Shown here: positions 37,877-46,994 of the stretch, in pieces
Numbering within the stretch: the stretch's first letter is position 1
Layout of the letters: the number at the start of each line of letters is the position of its first letter
NCBI RefSeq assembly: GCF_900113605.1
Contig: NZ_FOPY01000001.1
Location: 193,669 to 257,668 of the forward strand
Reading direction: 5' to 3'
Length of the DNA: 64,000 nt
Origin: Modicisalibacter xianhensis
Lineage (GTDB): Bacteria > Pseudomonadota > Gammaproteobacteria > Pseudomonadales > Halomonadaceae
Program-made: the position numbers and the translations under genes
Notes under the pieces: generated by a model
The model's input: the letters and a program-made list of their open reading frames with translations, nothing else
Databases searched by the model: none
Told to the model about the DNA's origin: nothing

Positions 37877-39361
37877 ATGTCGCCATTGCGCATCGTTGTC
37901 GACCGTGTTTCCGACTGGCGCCCCTATTACCCCACCGACGACCTGATCACTGCGGCCGACTACCTGGCCCAGGGTACCAATGGCGAGCAGGACGCCACCA
38001 CGCATGTCATCAACCTGTGCAGCGGCCTCGACTACCTTGAAACCGGCTATTACGTGTCGCTGCTGGCACAGGCGCGTGGGCAGCGCGTGTTACCCAGCGT
38101 CGAGACCCTCAACCAGCTATCACGCAAGGCATTGGTCGACCTGCAGCTCGAATCGTTGGCACCGCTGATGGATGAACTGGCACGCCGAGGCGCCCTGGAG
38201 GGCGACGCCTTCACGCTGCGCGTGATGTTCGGCGAATGCCTGGAGGATGGGCTGGGCAAGCTGGCGCGGCGGCTTTTCGAGCGCTTGCCCTGCCCCCTGC
38301 TCGAGGCACGCTTCCAGCGTCGCCAGGGCCTGTGGCGCCTGGCACGCCTCAAGCCGCTGGCGTTGACCTCGCTGAACACCGAGGAACAGGACCTGTTCGC
38401 GGCGTCATTGAACCGGCATTCACGCAAGGTCTGGCGTACGCCCAAGGCGCGCCGCCGCTACCGTTACGACCTGGCGATGCTGGTCGACCCCAAGGAAGCC
38501 CTGCCGCCCAGCAACAAGAGCGCCATCAAGCAGTTCATTCGCGCTGGTCGGCGTCTGGGTATCGATGTCTCGTTAATCACCAAGCGCGATGAAGGCCGCC
38601 TGGCCGAATTCGATGCACTATTCATCCGCGAGACCACGAGTCTGGATCATCACACCTATCGCATGGCCAAGCGTGCCGAGCATGAAGGCCTGGTGGTCAT
38701 CGACGATCCGCGCTCGATATTGTGCTGCACCAACAAGGTCTACCTGCACGAGCTGCTCAACACCAAGGGGGTGCCGGCCCCGGGTGGCCTGCTGCTCTAT
38801 CGCGACGACCTCAAGCGCCTGCCCCAAAAAGCCGAAGGCCTGCAGTTCCCGATGGTACTCAAGGTGCCGGACGGCGCCTTCTCGCGTGGTGTAGTCAAGA
38901 TCCAATCTGTGGATCAGCTGGTCCAGGAAGCCGAGCGCCTGTTCCAGTCCTCGGCACTGTTACTGCTGCAGGAGTGGCTGCCCACCGAGTTCGACTGGCG
39001 TATCGGCGTGCTCGATGGCGAGGTGCTGTTCGCCAGCCGCTACTACATGGCCCGAGGTCACTGGCAGATCTACGATCACTCGCGCGGCAAGACGCGCAGT
39101 GGCGGCTTCACGACCCATGATCCCAAGGACGTGCCCAGGCCGGTCGTCAAGGCAGCACTCAAGGCCACCCGCCTGATCGGCGACGGCCTGTACGGAGTGG
39201 ACCTCAAGCAGATCGGCGAACGCGTAGTGGTCATCGAGGTCAACGACAACCCCAACCTGGATGCTGGCGTGGAAGATGTGGTGCTGGGGCCGCGACTCTA
39301 TTCGAAGGTGATGGAAGTGTTCCTGGCACGCATGGAAGAGCATCGTCGTCACACGGGGTGA
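37877..39361 (+). CDS. RLAN-domain ATP-grasp ligase (RimK-like)
   Basis: A 494-aa protein. The first 180 residues form the RLAN domain (RIVVDRVSDWRPYYPTDDLI, HVINLCSGLDYLETGYYVSLLA), the next part is a helical linker, and residues from about 290 form an ATP-grasp ligase (MVLKVPDGAFSRGVVKI, LLLLQEWLPTEFDWRIGV, VIEVNDNPNLDAGVED). AGGAAG precedes ATG 37877. It is distinct from the true RimK at 61820. The family is thought to join amino acids to peptides, but substrates are unknown. Divergent from the GNAT gene. Confidence 0.85.
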   Translation: MSPLRIVVDRVSDWRPYYPTDDLITAADYLAQGTNGEQDATTHVINLCSGLDYLETGYYVSLLAQARGQRVLPSVETLNQLSRKALVDLQLESLAPLMDELARRGALEGDAFTLRVMFGECLEDGLGKLARRLFERLPCPLLEARFQRRQGLWRLARLKPLALTSLNTEEQDLFAASLNRHSRKVWRTPKARRRYRYDLAMLVDPKEALPPSNKSAIKQFIRAGRRLGIDVSLITKRDEGRLAEFDALFIRETTSLDHHTYRMAKRAEHEGLVVIDDPRSILCCTNKVYLHELLNTKGVPAPGGLLLYRDDLKRLPQKAEGLQFPMVLKVPDGAFSRGVVKIQSVDQLVQEAERLFQSSALLLLQEWLPTEFDWRIGVLDGEVLFASRYYMARGHWQIYDHSRGKTRSGGFTTHDPKDVPRPVVKAALKATRLIGDGLYGVDLKQIGERVVVIEVNDNPNLDAGVEDVVLGPRLYSKVMEVFLARMEEHRRHTG

Positions 39362-39364
39362 AGG

Positions 39365-39408
39365 CGACGCGCCACACCTGGCGCGTCGACTCACGACGAG
39401 GCGTCGTG
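39365..39408. terminator. Two hairpins between convergent genes
   Basis: Stem 39365-39374 with 39379-39388 (10 bp, loop CACC) and stem 39392-39398 with 39402-39408 (7 bp, loop AGG), between the ATP-grasp gene and the betaine-binding protein gene. No T-run. Confidence 0.4.
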
Positions 39409-39409
39409 G

Positions 39410-40288
39410 TTACTGGGCGTTTTCTTCGCCGGTGGCCAGCCATTCCTCGACCAGCGCACGATTCTCGTCGATCCACTGGCGCGCCCCCTCGGCCGGGTCG
39501 CCAGTCTCTTCGATCATCGCCATCAGGCTGCCTAGCGCGTCGTCGTCCATGTACCAGGCATTGAGTACCGCCGTCAGCCAGGGATCGTCCTCGGCGAAAT
39601 CCTTGCGCGAGAACCAGTGAATAGCTTCCTCGTCGCCATAGACGTTCCTGGGGTCGTCGAGGTACTTGAGATCGTATTCGGCAAAGGCCCAATGCGGGCT
39701 CCAGAGCGTCACGACCATGGGTTCCTGGCGCCGATAGGCATCGTCCAGCGCTGCCATCATGGCCACCTCGGAGCTACTGAGCTGGCGCATGGGCAAGCCA
39801 TAACTCTCGATGGCCTCTTCGGTGAGCGAGGAAATCGACGAGCCCGGGTCGATACCGACGATGGTGGGTTCCCCCTGATAGTCGAACGTTTCGCCCTGCT
39901 CGGCCAGGTCGGCAATGCTCTCGGCCTCCACGTAGCTCGGAACGACCAAGCCCATCCCGGCACCTTCGTACCAGACATCGTGAATGACGAGTTGGTCCTT
40001 ATGCGGCTCGATATAGCTGGCATCCGTGGCAGGCAACCAGGTTTCCAGGGAAATATCCATGTCGCCGCTGGCAACGCCACTGAACGCCACGCTCTTGCCC
40101 ACATTGGAAAGCTCGACCTCGTAGTTGTACGGCGCTTCTTCGAGCAGCAGCTTCCACATGTTGGCCACGGCGATGTTTTCGGCCCAGTTCAGGGTACCGA
40201 TGGTCAGCGCCTTGTCGTCCTGCGCCTGCGCATTTAGGCTCGCCGCGACCAGACCGGCGGCCAGGATGGCTTGCATTGTCCTTGGCAT
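39410..40288 (-). CDS. Glycine-betaine/choline-type ABC substrate-binding protein (orphan)
   Basis: A 292-aa exported protein with a signal peptide (ILAAGLVAASLNAQA-Q). The mature part is an OpuAC-type domain: LTIGTLNWAENIAVANMWKLLLE, SLETWLPATD, IVGIDPGSSIS and WSPHWAFAEYDLKYLDDP. Several Trp residues could form the quaternary-amine cage. GAGGAG lies five bases before the start. No ATPase or permease gene is adjacent, so it must work with a transporter encoded elsewhere or act alone. Osmoprotectant uptake is a fitting role for a halophile. Confidence 0.9.
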   Translation of the reverse strand: MPRTMQAILAAGLVAASLNAQAQDDKALTIGTLNWAENIAVANMWKLLLEEAPYNYEVELSNVGKSVAFSGVASGDMDISLETWLPATDASYIEPHKDQLVIHDVWYEGAGMGLVVPSYVEAESIADLAEQGETFDYQGEPTIVGIDPGSSISSLTEEAIESYGLPMRQLSSSEVAMMAALDDAYRRQEPMVVTLWSPHWAFAEYDLKYLDDPRNVYGDEEAIHWFSRKDFAEDDPWLTAVLNAWYMDDDALGSLMAMIEETGDPAEGARQWIDENRALVEEWLATGEENAQ

Positions 40289-40339
40289 GATGTCTCCTCG
40301 TGTTGTGGTGCTTTCAACATACCACGTACTGCAGAGGCA

Positions 40340-41179
40340 TCACTCCACGGTGACTTCGTAACCGGTGTACTTGCGCAGGTTGATCACCCCGGTGTCGAAC
40401 ATCAGGTATTGGCCCTTGAGCCCCATCAGGGTCCCCCCGACAGCGGGCGTCTTGTCGAGGTTATGCGAGACGACCTTGGTCGGCGATTCAAGGACGGGGT
40501 AATCGAGCGTCACCGGCTCGACGTCGAGCACGCGCAGGCTGTCCGCCCCGAAGCGTTCGCGCAAGCCACGCAGGCCATTGTCCAGGGATGCCAGGAGGCG
40601 GTCTCGCTCGGCGCACAGGTCGACAGGCTCAACCTCACCCTTGAGCATGGCTCGCCAGTTGGTACGGTCGGCGACCTGTTCCTTGAATAGCATCTCGACA
40701 AAACCCGATTGCTGTCGGGTATCGACCTCGAGGATCGGCAGGGCCTGGATCGCCCCCTGATCCAACCAGCGTGTCGGCAACTGGGTCCGGCGCGTAATGC
40801 CGACCTTGAGGCCCGATGAGTTGGCCAGATAGACCACGTGCGGCTGAAAACAGTGGCTCTCGCCCCACTCTGGCTCGCGACAGGTCCCCTGGTCGAAGTG
40901 ACAAGTCTCGGGCTTGACGATGCAGGTGTCGCACTGCGCCAGCCGCTTGAAACAGGGGTAGCAATAACCCTGGCCAAAGCTCTTGCGGGTTGCGCGACCG
41001 CAGTGGGTACAGGCAATTGCTCCGGTATGCGTCAGCCGCAGCGTCTTGCCGAGCCGGGCATTGAGGTCGAGACGGTGGTCACCGGCACGCAGCGTATAGC
41101 GCACCGGTGCATTCCTCCCTGCAGGCTCGATATGCATCTTGGTCAGGCAACCGCGCAGCGGCGTGATCAATTCACCCAC
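40340..41179 (-). CDS. DUF2797 protein with zinc cysteines and GIY-YIG-like segment
   Basis: A 279-aa protein. A Cys cluster (CTHCGRA, GYCYPCFK, CDTCIVKPETC, GTC) between about 57 and 100 looks like zinc ribbons. It is followed by VVYLANSSGLKVGITRR at about 114-130, which resembles a GIY-YIG core. It starts with GTG at 41179 with GGGGAGG ten bases upstream, overlapping the end of the yeaC gene by 13 bases. Function unknown. Confidence 0.8.
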   Translation of the reverse strand: MGELITPLRGCLTKMHIEPAGRNAPVRYTLRAGDHRLDLNARLGKTLRLTHTGAIACTHCGRATRKSFGQGYCYPCFKRLAQCDTCIVKPETCHFDQGTCREPEWGESHCFQPHVVYLANSSGLKVGITRRTQLPTRWLDQGAIQALPILEVDTRQQSGFVEMLFKEQVADRTNWRAMLKGEVEPVDLCAERDRLLASLDNGLRGLRERFGADSLRVLDVEPVTLDYPVLESPTKVVSHNLDKTPAVGGTLMGLKGQYLMFDTGVINLRKYTGYEVTVE

Positions 41180-41430
41180 TTGATACTATCCTCCCCGTCC
41201 GTCGTGTCCTGGGTGCCGCAGCTCTGGCGCTGCAGATAGCCCACACGCTGATCCTCGGGCACGTTGTGCTCGATCTCGTAGCGCATCACGGCTTCCAGAC
41301 ACAGTTCGGTCTGCTCGGACGTCAGTTGGCGGCCGTCGGGCCACTTGCGCAGTGCCACAGCCTGCTTGAGGCTCTGGTAGATATCCGGCGTCATCTGCTG
41401 GATCATGCGGTCGAAGGTCATCTCGCTCAT
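41167..41430 (-). CDS. yeaC: YeaC-family (DUF1315) protein
   Basis: An 87-aa protein with MTFDRMIQQMTPDIYQSLKQAVALRKWPDG and LCLEAVMRYE, the DUF1315 hallmarks. GGAGA precedes the start. It is coupled to DUF2797 by overlapping reading frames, an arrangement common in gammaproteobacteria. Function unknown. Confidence 0.88.
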   Translation of the reverse strand: MSEMTFDRMIQQMTPDIYQSLKQAVALRKWPDGRQLTSEQTELCLEAVMRYEIEHNVPEDQRVGYLQRQSCGTQDTTDGEDSIKWVN

Positions 41431-41500
41431 CGTCTTCTCTCCGGGTAGGCTCCCGTCATAATGTCTTGGGTCACGCCTGGTCTGTCACAAGCGATGCCGG

Positions 41501-42346
41501 TCAGGCACGCCGGGCCCGGCCACTGGCGAGCCATCCCCATACCAGCCCCACCAGCAGGCCACCCAGGTGGGCTTCGTTGGCCACATTGCCGAAACCGATC
41601 GGCTCGGCGAAATCGGTCATGGTGAACACCATCCAGCCCAGCATGAACACCACCAGCATCTGCGGCACGAAGAAGCCACTGCGCGGAGCGCGTCGCGACA
41701 TCAGCCAGACATAGCCGAGCAATGCGTAATCGACGCCGGACATGCCACCGAACAGGACCGTCCCCGTCGCGTACTGGGCCAGATTGGATATCAGGGCACT
41801 GACCATCACAATACCCAACAGGCGCCATGCCCCCTGAAGCGCCTCGATCTGGCGACCGAAGTACCACAACCACAGCATGTTGAAGATAAGGTGCATCCAG
41901 CCGAAGTGCAGGAAGGCCGGCGATACCAGCCGCCAGATCTGACCGGAGGCCAGCGTATCGCCCAAAGTACCGACGCTCAGGGTATTGCCCACCACGCCGA
42001 GCGGCGTAATGGTCATGGCGGCAATCACCAGATCGCCGAGGATGGCCATGATCGCGAACACCGCCAGGCACAGGCCAATCAGCATGACGGCCACGGGGGC
42101 CTCGGCCAGCGGGCTCTGCTGCCAGTTACGCCGGGCCCTACGCTGTCCAGTCGGACGCTGAAGCGTCTCGCCGCGCTCCCAGCGCGTGAGCAATTGAAGC
42201 AGTTCCTGATGCTGTCGCGGGTCGGCAAGCCACAGGACCTGAACATTGCCTTCCTCGGTGAAGCGATGCCCAATGCGCTCGGCCCAGAGCGCCTTGCGCA
42301 GCGCTCGCGTATCGGTATCACGCGGCAGTTCCAGCACCTTATACAT
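41501..42346 (-). CDS. Rhomboid intramembrane serine protease (GlpG-like)
   Basis: A 281-aa protein. The N-terminal 90 residues are a soluble domain like that of GlpG. Six membrane segments follow, with HFGWMHLIFNMLWLW, catalytic Ser in GMSGVDYALLGY (about residue 202) and catalytic His in NEAHLGGLLVG (about 260). GAGGAG lies five bases upstream. Cuts membrane proteins within the bilayer; targets unknown. Confidence 0.93.
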   Translation of the reverse strand: MYKVLELPRDTDTRALRKALWAERIGHRFTEEGNVQVLWLADPRQHQELLQLLTRWERGETLQRPTGQRRARRNWQQSPLAEAPVAVMLIGLCLAVFAIMAILGDLVIAAMTITPLGVVGNTLSVGTLGDTLASGQIWRLVSPAFLHFGWMHLIFNMLWLWYFGRQIEALQGAWRLLGIVMVSALISNLAQYATGTVLFGGMSGVDYALLGYVWLMSRRAPRSGFFVPQMLVVFMLGWMVFTMTDFAEPIGFGNVANEAHLGGLLVGLVWGWLASGRARRA

Positions 42347-42589
42347 GATGACTCCTCATCCCGGCGGAAAGCCGCGCCATGGAAAACGCACGCAAAGAAA
42401 AGTCCGGCGGAGGGGGCCGCCGGACAATGAGCAAGGGATCATTCAAGGGAACACCTACTCTGATAGCCAAAACCCGCTCAAGTTTCACGCCGATGGAAAA
42501 AATTGCGTAATAAATTGTAAAACTACCAGTTTCTTGCGAGAACCACCCGATACACCAGCAATGGTCTGGCGGTGCTGATTGCAGGTGAT

Positions 42590-43594
42590 TCAATCCAGAT
42601 CGATTTCCCACGGGCGCGGCCTGGCCTGCTCCTCCCTGGGAACGCGAATCCAGACGAACTTGTCGGCATCGAGTTCACGTTCTCCATCCCAGCGATAGGC
42701 CACCAAACGGCCGAACTTCACGGCACTATAGTCCAGGCAGGCAATGTTGGGCGCCGGCAGGGCCGGAATCCCCTCGCACCAGTAATGCCCCACGAACAAC
42801 GGTGGCTCATCAGGACCATAGTAGGAGAGCCTCGCCAACTCCCGGTCGGATAACTGGCGATCCTCGAGATCGCCGGGCAGGTTATCCGGCTGAAAGATCA
42901 CATCGCCATAAGTGCGCGGCGCGGCGGCCCAGAAATGTGCACGAAAGGTTCGCCGCGTGAACCCGTCTCCGGATTGGATCTCCACGCCTTTGGGCAGCGG
43001 GATGTGCGTGCCCCGGGTCAAGCGCTCAAGCGCCTTGAAGGCGAAACTGTCAGGACGTACCGACTCATGCAGAAAGTCCTCGTCGATTCGTGCCCCGGGA
43101 TAGCGGGCCAGAAAGCGCTCGATCAGCGGCGCATCCCAGCAGGCATGCACGACCCGCAGCCCGTCGCGCTCGAGCAACAGCGGAATCTCCATGAACCAGG
43201 CAAGAGTATCTTCCCATTCCGCTGGATGGTCGCGGTACTGCTCGAAGGTTTCCTGGATGATGCGATTGTGGCGCGGCGTGTGCTCACGCAGCCATTCACA
43301 GCCCGAGCCATCGCGACAGCGGCGCGTGTACGTCAGTGCGTTGGCTTCATGATTGCCCATGACGATGAAGGCCTCGCCCGACTCCACCATGCGCCGGGCT
43401 ATGGTGACCGCCAATCGGATGCGGGGCCCGCGGTCGATCAGGTCGCCAAGGAAAATGACCTTGCGGCGAGGATGCCGATAGATGCCGCCACGCTGGTGAT
43501 AGCCGAGCTTTTCCAGCAAAGATGCCAAGGTCGCACCACAGCCATGCACGTCGCCGATCAGGTCGTAGCCGTCGATACCGTCGGTCATGCTCAT
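42590..43594 (-). CDS. PPP-type metallophosphoesterase
   Basis: A 334-aa phosphatase. GDVHGC near residue 14, FLGDLIDRGPR near 48 and VMGNHEANAL near 78 form the classical two-metal PPP signature of Ser/Thr and diadenosine-polyphosphate phosphatases. Its start lies one base after the nadK stop, so the pair is co-transcribed. The substrate is unknown; ApaH-like or protein phosphatase roles are both possible. Confidence 0.88.
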   Translation of the reverse strand: MSMTDGIDGYDLIGDVHGCGATLASLLEKLGYHQRGGIYRHPRRKVIFLGDLIDRGPRIRLAVTIARRMVESGEAFIVMGNHEANALTYTRRCRDGSGCEWLREHTPRHNRIIQETFEQYRDHPAEWEDTLAWFMEIPLLLERDGLRVVHACWDAPLIERFLARYPGARIDEDFLHESVRPDSFAFKALERLTRGTHIPLPKGVEIQSGDGFTRRTFRAHFWAAAPRTYGDVIFQPDNLPGDLEDRQLSDRELARLSYYGPDEPPLFVGHYWCEGIPALPAPNIACLDYSAVKFGRLVAYRWDGERELDADKFVWIRVPREEQARPRPWEIDLD

Positions 43595-43595
43595 G

Positions 43596-44477
43596 TCATT
43601 CCCCCAGCCGGTTACTCCAGCCCAGTTTGCTGCGGCAAATTTCGAAATAATTGTGTCCGCGCGGATGGATCAGCTTCAATCGCTGGGGTTTGCGGCGCAC
43701 GTGCAGGATATCGCCCGGCTTGGAGACCACCTGGGTCTGGCCGTCACAACTGACGTGCGGGTAAGCTTCGTTGGTCTCGCCGATATGTACCATGATCTCG
43801 CTGGAGGCATCGACGACGATGGGCCGGCTCGACAGGGTATGCGGGAACATCGGCACCAGGGTGATGGCCTCGAGCTTGGGATGCACGATCGGCCCTCCAC
43901 CGGACAGGGCATAGGCCGTGGAACCGGTAGGCGTGGCAATGATCAGGCCATCCGAGCGCTGGCTATAGACGAACTGGCCGTTGACGAACAGTTCGAACTC
44001 GATCATGCGCGCCGCCTTGCCAGGATGGATCACCACATCATTGAGTCCATCGGCAGTGCCCACGAGGCTGCCGTGGCGAAATACCTCGGCATCGAGCAGG
44101 AAGCGCTCCTCGACATCGTATTCCCCGGCCAGCACCTCTCCGACCCGGGCCTCGACCTCATCGGGCGAAATGTCCGTCAAAAAGCCCAGCCGCCCGCGAT
44201 TGATACCCAGCACGGGTGTCCCGGTACGGCACAGTGCGCGGCCAGCACCCAGCATGCTGCCGTCGCCTCCGACCACGATGACCAGATCGCAGATATCACC
44301 GAGCAGACGCCGGCTCGCTTCCTGCTGACCGTGATCGAGCAGCACCGTCGCGGTTCGATCCTCGAGTATGACATGGTAGTCATGGGCGTTGAGAAAACGA
44401 ATCAAGCGCTTGAGTGTGTCGACGACCTTGGCGCTACCGAGACGGCCGATCAATCCGATATTCTTGAAAGATGCCAT
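43596..44477 (-). CDS. nadK: NAD kinase
   Basis: A 293-aa enzyme phosphorylating NAD to NADP. GGDGSMLGAGR (about 69-79) is the nucleotide loop with catalytic Asp; GINRGRLGFLTDI and ATPTGSTAYALSGGGPIVHP are family signatures. GGAG lies five bases before the start. Upstream gene of a pair with the metallophosphoesterase. Confidence 0.97.
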   Translation of the reverse strand: MASFKNIGLIGRLGSAKVVDTLKRLIRFLNAHDYHVILEDRTATVLLDHGQQEASRRLLGDICDLVIVVGGDGSMLGAGRALCRTGTPVLGINRGRLGFLTDISPDEVEARVGEVLAGEYDVEERFLLDAEVFRHGSLVGTADGLNDVVIHPGKAARMIEFELFVNGQFVYSQRSDGLIIATPTGSTAYALSGGGPIVHPKLEAITLVPMFPHTLSSRPIVVDASSEIMVHIGETNEAYPHVSCDGQTQVVSKPGDILHVRRKPQRLKLIHPRGHNYFEICRSKLGWSNRLGE

Positions 44478-44597
44478 GGGCGCTCCACTCCCCGTCCAAG
44501 CCGGTCATTATGCGGGCTGAGCCGGGCACGGGCAAACCGACTCTGACAGGGCCACCCAGCGACTGGCCATGACAAGCCCGCTCTTCGAGGGAATCGC

Positions 44598-45557
44598 ATG
44601 TCCGAACATGACAATGCCGACAGCAGCCGTGAACTGGCTTGGCTGCGACATCCCCAGGTGCGTGATTTGGCCTGGTTGCTGCAGGCGCCGGATCTACTGA
44701 GCACGCCGTTTCCCGGCCGCCCCTCCCTGGTGGCGCTGGGACTTGCCGATCCTGACGAGCGTCGTGCCTGGCTGAATGATATGGAATGCCGCCCTCAGGC
44801 CCTCGAGGCCATGACCGGCCCGCGACTGACGGGACGCCTGGGACACTACCATGAGGTACTGTGGCATTTTCTGCTGGATAGCGCGCCCGGCACGCGCCTG
44901 CTGGCGCATAACCTGCCGGTCCGGGACGACAAGCGCACGTTGGGCGAGATTGACGTGCTCTACAGTGCGCGGAACGACCCGCAACCGATCCATCTCGAGT
45001 TGGCAATAAAGTATTACCTGGGCCTGCCCCAAGGGCCTGGAGCGGCCGACAGCCAGGCCCGTTGGATCGGACCAGGATGCGCCGACTCGCTAGCCATCAA
45101 GCGCCAACGCACGATCGTCAGCCAACTACCACTCAGTCACACCCATGAGGCCCGCGCCGTACTGAGGCCATACACCGACCAGACTCCTCTTCAGCACCTC
45201 GCCATGCCGGGCACCCTGTTTCATCCATGGTCAGCAGACGAGACTGCCGGCTTGCCGCTTCCCAGGGAAGCGACACCAGAGGCATTGATGGGTGATTGGC
45301 TGCCCATCGCCGACTGGCCTGCCTATTTGAACGGACGACAGCACTGGCGCGGCGCTTTCTTGAACAAGCCCTACTGGCTGGCCCCGCCACGCGAGGAAAC
45401 GCTGGAGGACCTGACGACATTGACTCAGGCTCTACGAGCCCACTTCGCGCAATGGCGGGCGCCGCGCCAACTGGCATTGCGAGACCCTGCCGGCCGGTGG
45501 CGACGCGTATTCGTGGTCGACGACACCTGGCCGGCTGTGACGACTCTTCCTGTCTAG
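44598..45557 (+). CDS. DUF1853 family protein
   Basis: A 319-aa protein matching DUF1853 (RHPQVRDLAWLLQAPDLL at the start, LGHYHEVLWHFLL near 82). The segment GEIDVLY at about 116-122, followed by HLELAIKYY at about 134-142, has the D-x(n)-E-x-K order of PD-(D/E)XK nucleases. Divergent from nadK. Function unknown. Confidence 0.85.
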   Translation: MSEHDNADSSRELAWLRHPQVRDLAWLLQAPDLLSTPFPGRPSLVALGLADPDERRAWLNDMECRPQALEAMTGPRLTGRLGHYHEVLWHFLLDSAPGTRLLAHNLPVRDDKRTLGEIDVLYSARNDPQPIHLELAIKYYLGLPQGPGAADSQARWIGPGCADSLAIKRQRTIVSQLPLSHTHEARAVLRPYTDQTPLQHLAMPGTLFHPWSADETAGLPLPREATPEALMGDWLPIADWPAYLNGRQHWRGAFLNKPYWLAPPREETLEDLTTLTQALRAHFAQWRAPRQLALRDPAGRWRRVFVVDDTWPAVTTLPV

Positions 45558-45585
45558 CAGTCAAGCGACCAGCGTGCTATCCCAC

Positions 45586-46455
45586 TCACGCCATCACGGG
45601 GCGACGACGCTTGACGAACCACTCGTTGACCAGAAGCGAGGCGACGATGATCGCACCGCCAATGGCCAGGCGCGACAGGTCGGCATCGCGGTTCCAGATC
45701 AGCAGGTTGACCAGCAGCCCGGCCGGAATCAGCGCGTTGTTCATGATGGCCAATGCACCGGCATCGACGAGGGTCGCTCCCTTGTTCCACAGGAAATAGC
45801 CGATTCCCGAGGCCGCCAGGCCCAGCCAGGCCAATACGCCCCATTGGACAGCGGTGGTTGGCAGCTTCGCGGTCGAGCCGAAGATCGCGAAGGCAATGAT
45901 CACCAACGCCAGCGCTCCCAGGTAGAACCAACCGAACACACTGCGCTGCGGCAGGTGACGAGGCAGCCCGTTGGCCAGGTGTCGATAGGCTACCTGCCCG
46001 ACAGCGAAGCACAGGTTGGCGCCCTGCACGACAAGGAAGCCCAGCCAGAAGTCGCTGCTGATACCTTCGTAGCGGATCACCGCTGCCCCGACCACCGCCA
46101 GCGCCGCCGTAAGCAGGTAGAATGGTGAGAAGCGCTTGGCCATGGCATCGTCGATCAGCGTGACATACAGCGGCGTGAAGATGGTGAACAGCAATACCTC
46201 CGGCACCGACAGCAGCAGGAACGACTGATAGAAGAAGATGTACATCAGACCGAGCTGGATTGCCCCGATTCCCATCAGCGCCAGCTTCAGACCGTTACTG
46301 AGGGCGGAAGGTCGCAGGAACGGCAGGAACAGCAGGCTGGCCAGCGCAATGCGCACCAGCACCGCAAAATAGCTATCGACCTGGCCGGCCAGGTAAGCGC
46401 CGATAAGCGAGAAGGAAAAGGCCCACAGGGCCGTGACACCAATCAGGTAGGACAT
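45586..46455 (-). CDS. DMT-superfamily (EamA) transporter
   Basis: A 289-aa integral membrane protein with about ten hydrophobic segments in two EamA repeats (SYLIGVTALWAFSFSLIGAYLAG; AVGQVAYRHLANGLP; NNALIPAGLLVNLLIW). Likely exports an amino acid, amine or carboxylate; the substrate is unknown. No ribosome site is evident. Its ATG overlaps the ATG of the divergent DUF6314 gene by two bases. Confidence 0.85.
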   Translation of the reverse strand: MSYLIGVTALWAFSFSLIGAYLAGQVDSYFAVLVRIALASLLFLPFLRPSALSNGLKLALMGIGAIQLGLMYIFFYQSFLLLSVPEVLLFTIFTPLYVTLIDDAMAKRFSPFYLLTAALAVVGAAVIRYEGISSDFWLGFLVVQGANLCFAVGQVAYRHLANGLPRHLPQRSVFGWFYLGALALVIIAFAIFGSTAKLPTTAVQWGVLAWLGLAASGIGYFLWNKGATLVDAGALAIMNNALIPAGLLVNLLIWNRDADLSRLAIGGAIIVASLLVNEWFVKRRRPVMA

Positions 46456-46990
46456 GACAGATCAACCGAGTATTGCTGGAGCGGAGGCGCGCATTTTACA
46501 TCTCCGCCGCCACTTGTCATCCCTTGTCAGCGTTAGCTTTCGCTCACGCTCGGGAACACGCTCCCAGTGCCATTGGTCCGGCCATGGCCAAGGTCAGGTC
46601 GACGTGGAGCACCCCGGGGACGGCAGCCTGCGTATTCACGAGAGCGGCCACTTCCAGCTGGACGCGCCGGCTCCCTCATCAGGTAGCGTTCAGCGGGCAT
46701 CGACTCCCCGCCCGATTCCCTTTCGCAACGTCTTTCGCTGGCGTTTCTTCGACGATCGTGTCTCGCTCGCCCACGAGCGGCGCGGTGCCGAGGCTGCCGT
46801 CTGGCTGTTCGACCTGGGTGTCACGCAGAACGCCAACTCGGTTGACCTGATATCCCTGCAGCCGCATCAGTGCATTGACGACCGCTACCAGGCTCGACTG
46901 ACTTTTACCCATGACGGCTTCGATCTCGCCTGGACGATTACCGGCCCGCGCAAGGACGAGCATATCCATTACCGATACCGTACTTCATAA
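46454..46990 (+). CDS. DUF6314 family protein
   Basis: A 178-aa protein. The family signs are in the C-terminal two thirds: DGSLRIHESGHF, FRWRFFDDRVSLAHER, PHQCIDDRYQARLTF and WTITGPRKDEHIHYRYR. The first 40 residues are poorly conserved and the ATG at 46454 lies back-to-back with the divergent transporter start, so the real start may be internal. Function unknown. Confidence 0.65.
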   Translation: MTDQPSIAGAEARILHLRRHLSSLVSVSFRSRSGTRSQCHWSGHGQGQVDVEHPGDGSLRIHESGHFQLDAPAPSSGSVQRASTPRPIPFRNVFRWRFFDDRVSLAHERRGAEAAVWLFDLGVTQNANSVDLISLQPHQCIDDRYQARLTFTHDGFDLAWTITGPRKDEHIHYRYRTS

Positions 46991-46994
46991 TAAA

